A stretch of 41,844 bases of DNA, from positions 1-41,844 of the IMG/VR virus record IMGVR_UViG_3300025325_000055. One strand, 5' to 3'. The translations under genes were made by a program, and so were the position numbers. Positions within the stretch are counted from its first letter, which is position 1. Every line of letters starts with the position of its first letter. The notes beneath the pieces were generated by a model, which did no database searches, had not been told where the DNA came from, and saw only the letters and a list, made by a program, of their open reading frames with translations. This document shows, in pieces, positions 40,625-41,844 of the stretch. This DNA is from a virus.

Positions 40625-40701
40625 ACGGTAATATCTGGCTAGTCTTGATCGTCATCTTCATTGTGCTGGTGCTGGCAGGCTACGTATCGGTCGGGCGCTA
40701 G
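40621..40701 (+). CDS. 26-residue single-span membrane peptide
   Basis: The ATG at 40621 overlaps the TGA of the preceding gene (ATGA) and follows GGGGGGAG. The product has a short polar start (MNGN) and a hydrophobic span (IWLVLIVIFIVLVLAGYV), then a basic end (SVGR). The coupled pair of a coiled-coil membrane protein and a tiny membrane peptide suggests a holin-type or holin-helper unit. No endolysin gene is adjacent. Confidence 0.55.
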   Translation: MNGNIWLVLIVIFIVLVLAGYVSVGR

Positions 40702-40832
40702 TTGTAGCAGATGGCACCCTCGTCAACCTCCAAGACCTGGTCGTAGTCCGCGCGATCCGGAGGCTTGACGTAGTACAGACCGGCTACAAAGCCGCTCCAG
40801 AAACCGATCGCCAGTCCCCACCAGAAGAACAT
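40698..40832 (-). CDS. 44-residue membrane protein, convergent with the plus-strand pair
   Basis: ATG 40832 is 15 bases downstream of the previous minus-strand gene and has a purine-rich site (GGGGGTCGAAGGG). The first 22 residues are a hydrophobic span with aromatic residues (FFWWGLAIGFWSGFVAGLYY), followed by an acidic 20-residue cytoplasmic-type tail (DYDQVLEVDEGA). The stop codon shares the bases CTAG with the stop of the plus-strand membrane peptide. Function unknown; a membrane or lysis-related role is possible. Confidence 0.5.
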   Translation of the reverse strand: MFFWWGLAIGFWSGFVAGLYYVKPPDRADYDQVLEVDEGAICYN

Positions 40833-40847
40833 CCCTTCGACCCCCAA

Positions 40848-41393
40848 TCAGGCGTCTACCAGTTGACCATCTCTGAGCCAGCCATGGTAGAGCCACCCAC
40901 CATCAGGTGACTGCTTTCCAATCGACGGCGACGCTGTGGCGTTCGGAGGCACGCCGGATCGCTGCCAGCGCCCGCCCCCCGTTGCTGGCCCATCGATGCA
41001 CCAGTCGCCGCCGGGCGTCTTCACCATGAGGCAGCGCCCGTCCGGGCCAGCCCACTGCGGGAGCATCCAGTCGGCGTACCACATGGCTCCCACCGGGGCA
41101 TCGTCCAGCGTCAGCTCATCACCGGTGTCAACACGTCGGTAGATTGTCCTATGGAAGATCTGCCAGTTGTCGTCGTCTGCGAACGGCTCACCACACTCAC
41201 ACGCAGCGGGCCAGTGCTCATCCTGGTACTCATCCGGTTCCGCCGGCCTTGTTGGGCTCTTGGCAGCCGCGTCTCCGACTCTGGTCATCGCGGAGTGGTA
41301 GTGTGTCTCGCCGGCAGCAGTAGAGCGATACCGGCGTAGGTAGCGAGCCGCACGATCCGTAGGTTCGAGAAGAAAGCAGTCTATGGCTGTCAT
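40848..41393 (-). CDS. Conserved-looking phage protein with Trp-rich C-terminal domain
   Basis: This 181-residue protein starts at ATG 41393, seven bases after GGAGGT. The N-terminal 65 residues are polar and basic. A CxCxxPF-type cysteine pair (ACECGEPFADDDNW) follows, and the rest is rich in Trp, Gly, Pro and Asp (GAMWYADWM, PGGDWCIDGPA, GWLYHGWLRDGQL). I recall very similar C-terminal motifs (DWxIDGPAxN, YHGFL) in short proteins of unknown function from Actinobacteria phages. No catalytic motif stands out. Confidence 0.65.
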   Translation of the reverse strand: MTAIDCFLLEPTDRAARYLRRYRSTAAGETHYHSAMTRVGDAAAKSPTRPAEPDEYQDEHWPAACECGEPFADDDNWQIFHRTIYRRVDTGDELTLDDAPVGAMWYADWMLPQWAGPDGRCLMVKTPGGDWCIDGPATGGGRWQRSGVPPNATASPSIGKQSPDGGWLYHGWLRDGQLVDA

Positions 41394-41630
41394 CCCAGTG
41401 ACCTCCTTTCCTTACAAGAACAGTATATGTTTCGGGCGCCGGTGGTGGAAATTTTTAGAGCCCGGGCTAAATTTAGCCGAAGTCCTAAGTCGTTGTTGAA
41501 ACTGCCCGGCGGACTGCAATCGATCCGTTCTGCTCCACACCTATGTACGTGTACGTGTACGTGGCACTCCGGCTTCTGGCTTGCTTATGCCCGCAAGCTA
41601 GCGGCCCCAGTCTTCTGGCGTCTCTTTCTC
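41394..41630 (-). promoter_or_regulatory. Noncoding upstream region with promoter-like and palindromic elements
   Basis: I find no convincing gene in these 237 bases. On the minus strand TATACT (41427-41422) lies 28 bases upstream of the ATG at 41393 and could be a minus-10 box, but the minus-35 is weak. Further upstream are overlapping palindromes at 41459-41478 (AGCCCGGGCT and GGCTAAATTTAGCC, sharing four bases), three tandem TACGTG hexamers at 41546-41563, and a 6-bp hairpin (GCTTGC/GCAAGC) at 41579-41598. Together they look like a regulated promoter region. Confidence 0.45.
41459..41478. repeat. Overlapping perfect palindromes
   Basis: AGCCCGGGCT (41459-41468) and GGCTAAATTTAGCC (41465-41478) are both perfect inverted repeats and share the bases GGCT. 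The 14-bp palindrome is the longest perfect one I noticed in a noncoding part of the window and would suit a dimeric repressor or activator. Confidence 0.5.
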
Positions 41631-41804
41631 TCATGCTTCTGGGCGCAGCATAGATATGTTTCTCGACGCAGCAGAGATATCGCTGTGTGGCTTTCCAGCG
41701 GCCCCAACGTCTTCAGCCGGTGGGTACCCATCGCCAGGCGCGCACGGCGGCCCCTGGCGTGGTATCATGGTGTCATGAGGCGATGGCCTCTCCTGTACTT
41801 TCAC
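41631..41804 (-). CDS. 57-residue protein candidate at the right edge
   Basis: A GTG at 41804 is preceded by GGAG with five bases of spacing and opens a 57-residue frame ending at TGA 41633-41631. The frame stays open upstream to the window edge, so the protein could be longer. Composition is Pro-, Gly- and Ser-rich (PRQGPPCAPGDGYPPAED). A pair of near-identical 14-base direct repeats (41644-41657 and 41667-41680) lies in its 3' part. The opposite strand is also open here, so coding is uncertain. Confidence 0.35.
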   Translation of the reverse strand: MKVQERPSPHDTMIPRQGPPCAPGDGYPPAEDVGAAGKPHSDISAASRNISMLRPEA

Positions 41805-41844
41805 AACGTCTCCGCCGACTAGGGCGCGGAGTGCATATCGAAAG

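Noticed and set aside
41644-41680. Near-identical 14-base direct repeats (one mismatch) as possible operator sites
   Set aside because: They lie inside a plausible 57-residue frame and may reflect coding repetition; no promoter elements are beside them, so I keep them only as a note.
41427-41822. 131-codon plus-strand frame at the right edge
   Set aside because: It is full of Arg, Trp, Cys and His with no ribosome site, overlaps palindromes and a better minus-strand candidate, and has no recognisable features.
1-41844. CRISPR array, tRNA genes, insertion sequences, integrase
   Set aside because: I saw no regularly spaced repeats, no cloverleaf-like sequence and no transposase or recombinase motifs apart from the RuvC-like resolvase.

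Overview
The window is one continuous stretch of a tailed double-stranded DNA phage or prophage genome. A complete virion-morphogenesis module runs right to left on the minus strand, from the large terminase near 40.2 kb to the tail fibres near 2.5 kb. A long tape measure gene, a single tail-tube gene and the absence of a recognisable sheath gene point to a siphovirus-like virion with a long flexible tail. No integrase, repressor, replication gene, tRNA or endolysin is visible, so those parts of the genome must lie outside the window. The host cannot be named. Genes are tightly packed with GGAGG-type ribosome sites and frequent GTG and TTG starts. One gene looks leaderless behind a TANNNT box, which is common in Actinobacteria and Deinococcus but is only a weak hint.

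Layout. The left edge (2-1401, plus strand) has small genes ending in a RuvC-like resolvase. Minus-strand genes then read leftwards into it: small membrane and cysteine-rich proteins (1328-2522), a cluster of six fibre or receptor-binding candidates (2552-12405), a tail hub protein (12655-14049), a 40-residue gene, the 1866-residue tape measure protein (14176-19776), a possible head-tail protein with a basic tail (19780-20757), a frameshifted pair of tail assembly chaperones (20759-21405), a MerR-like DNA-binding protein with its own control region (21398-21766), the tail tube (21901-22914), neck and terminator proteins (23013-24266), a small beta-rich protein, and a fused protease-scaffold-major capsid protein (24748-27714). 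Upstream of the capsid gene lie a two-histidine phosphoesterase-domain protein (27776-28741) and a seven-gene sugar cassette (28783-36129). Then come the portal (36023-37429), two small structural candidates and the terminase (38289-40157). The right edge has a plus-strand pair of small membrane proteins (40199-40701) facing minus-strand small genes (40698-41804).

The most unusual part is the sugar cassette between portal and capsid genes. It encodes a GDP-mannose 4,6-dehydratase, a fused acetyltransferase-aminotransferase, three glycosyltransferases of one general fold (two of them paralogues), one glycosyltransferase of the other fold and an FkbM-type methyltransferase. Together these could make GDP-perosamine or its N-acetyl form from host GDP-mannose, transfer it in a chain and methylate it. 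Position and tight coupling suggest that the target is the virion, but a host surface target cannot be excluded.

Other notable points: a CCCCCCT slippery site, a hairpin that hides the capsid gene ribosome site, a terminase with an added zinc ribbon, duplicated domains in two fibres, three hairpin terminators around the capsid and tube genes, and several genes under 50 residues.
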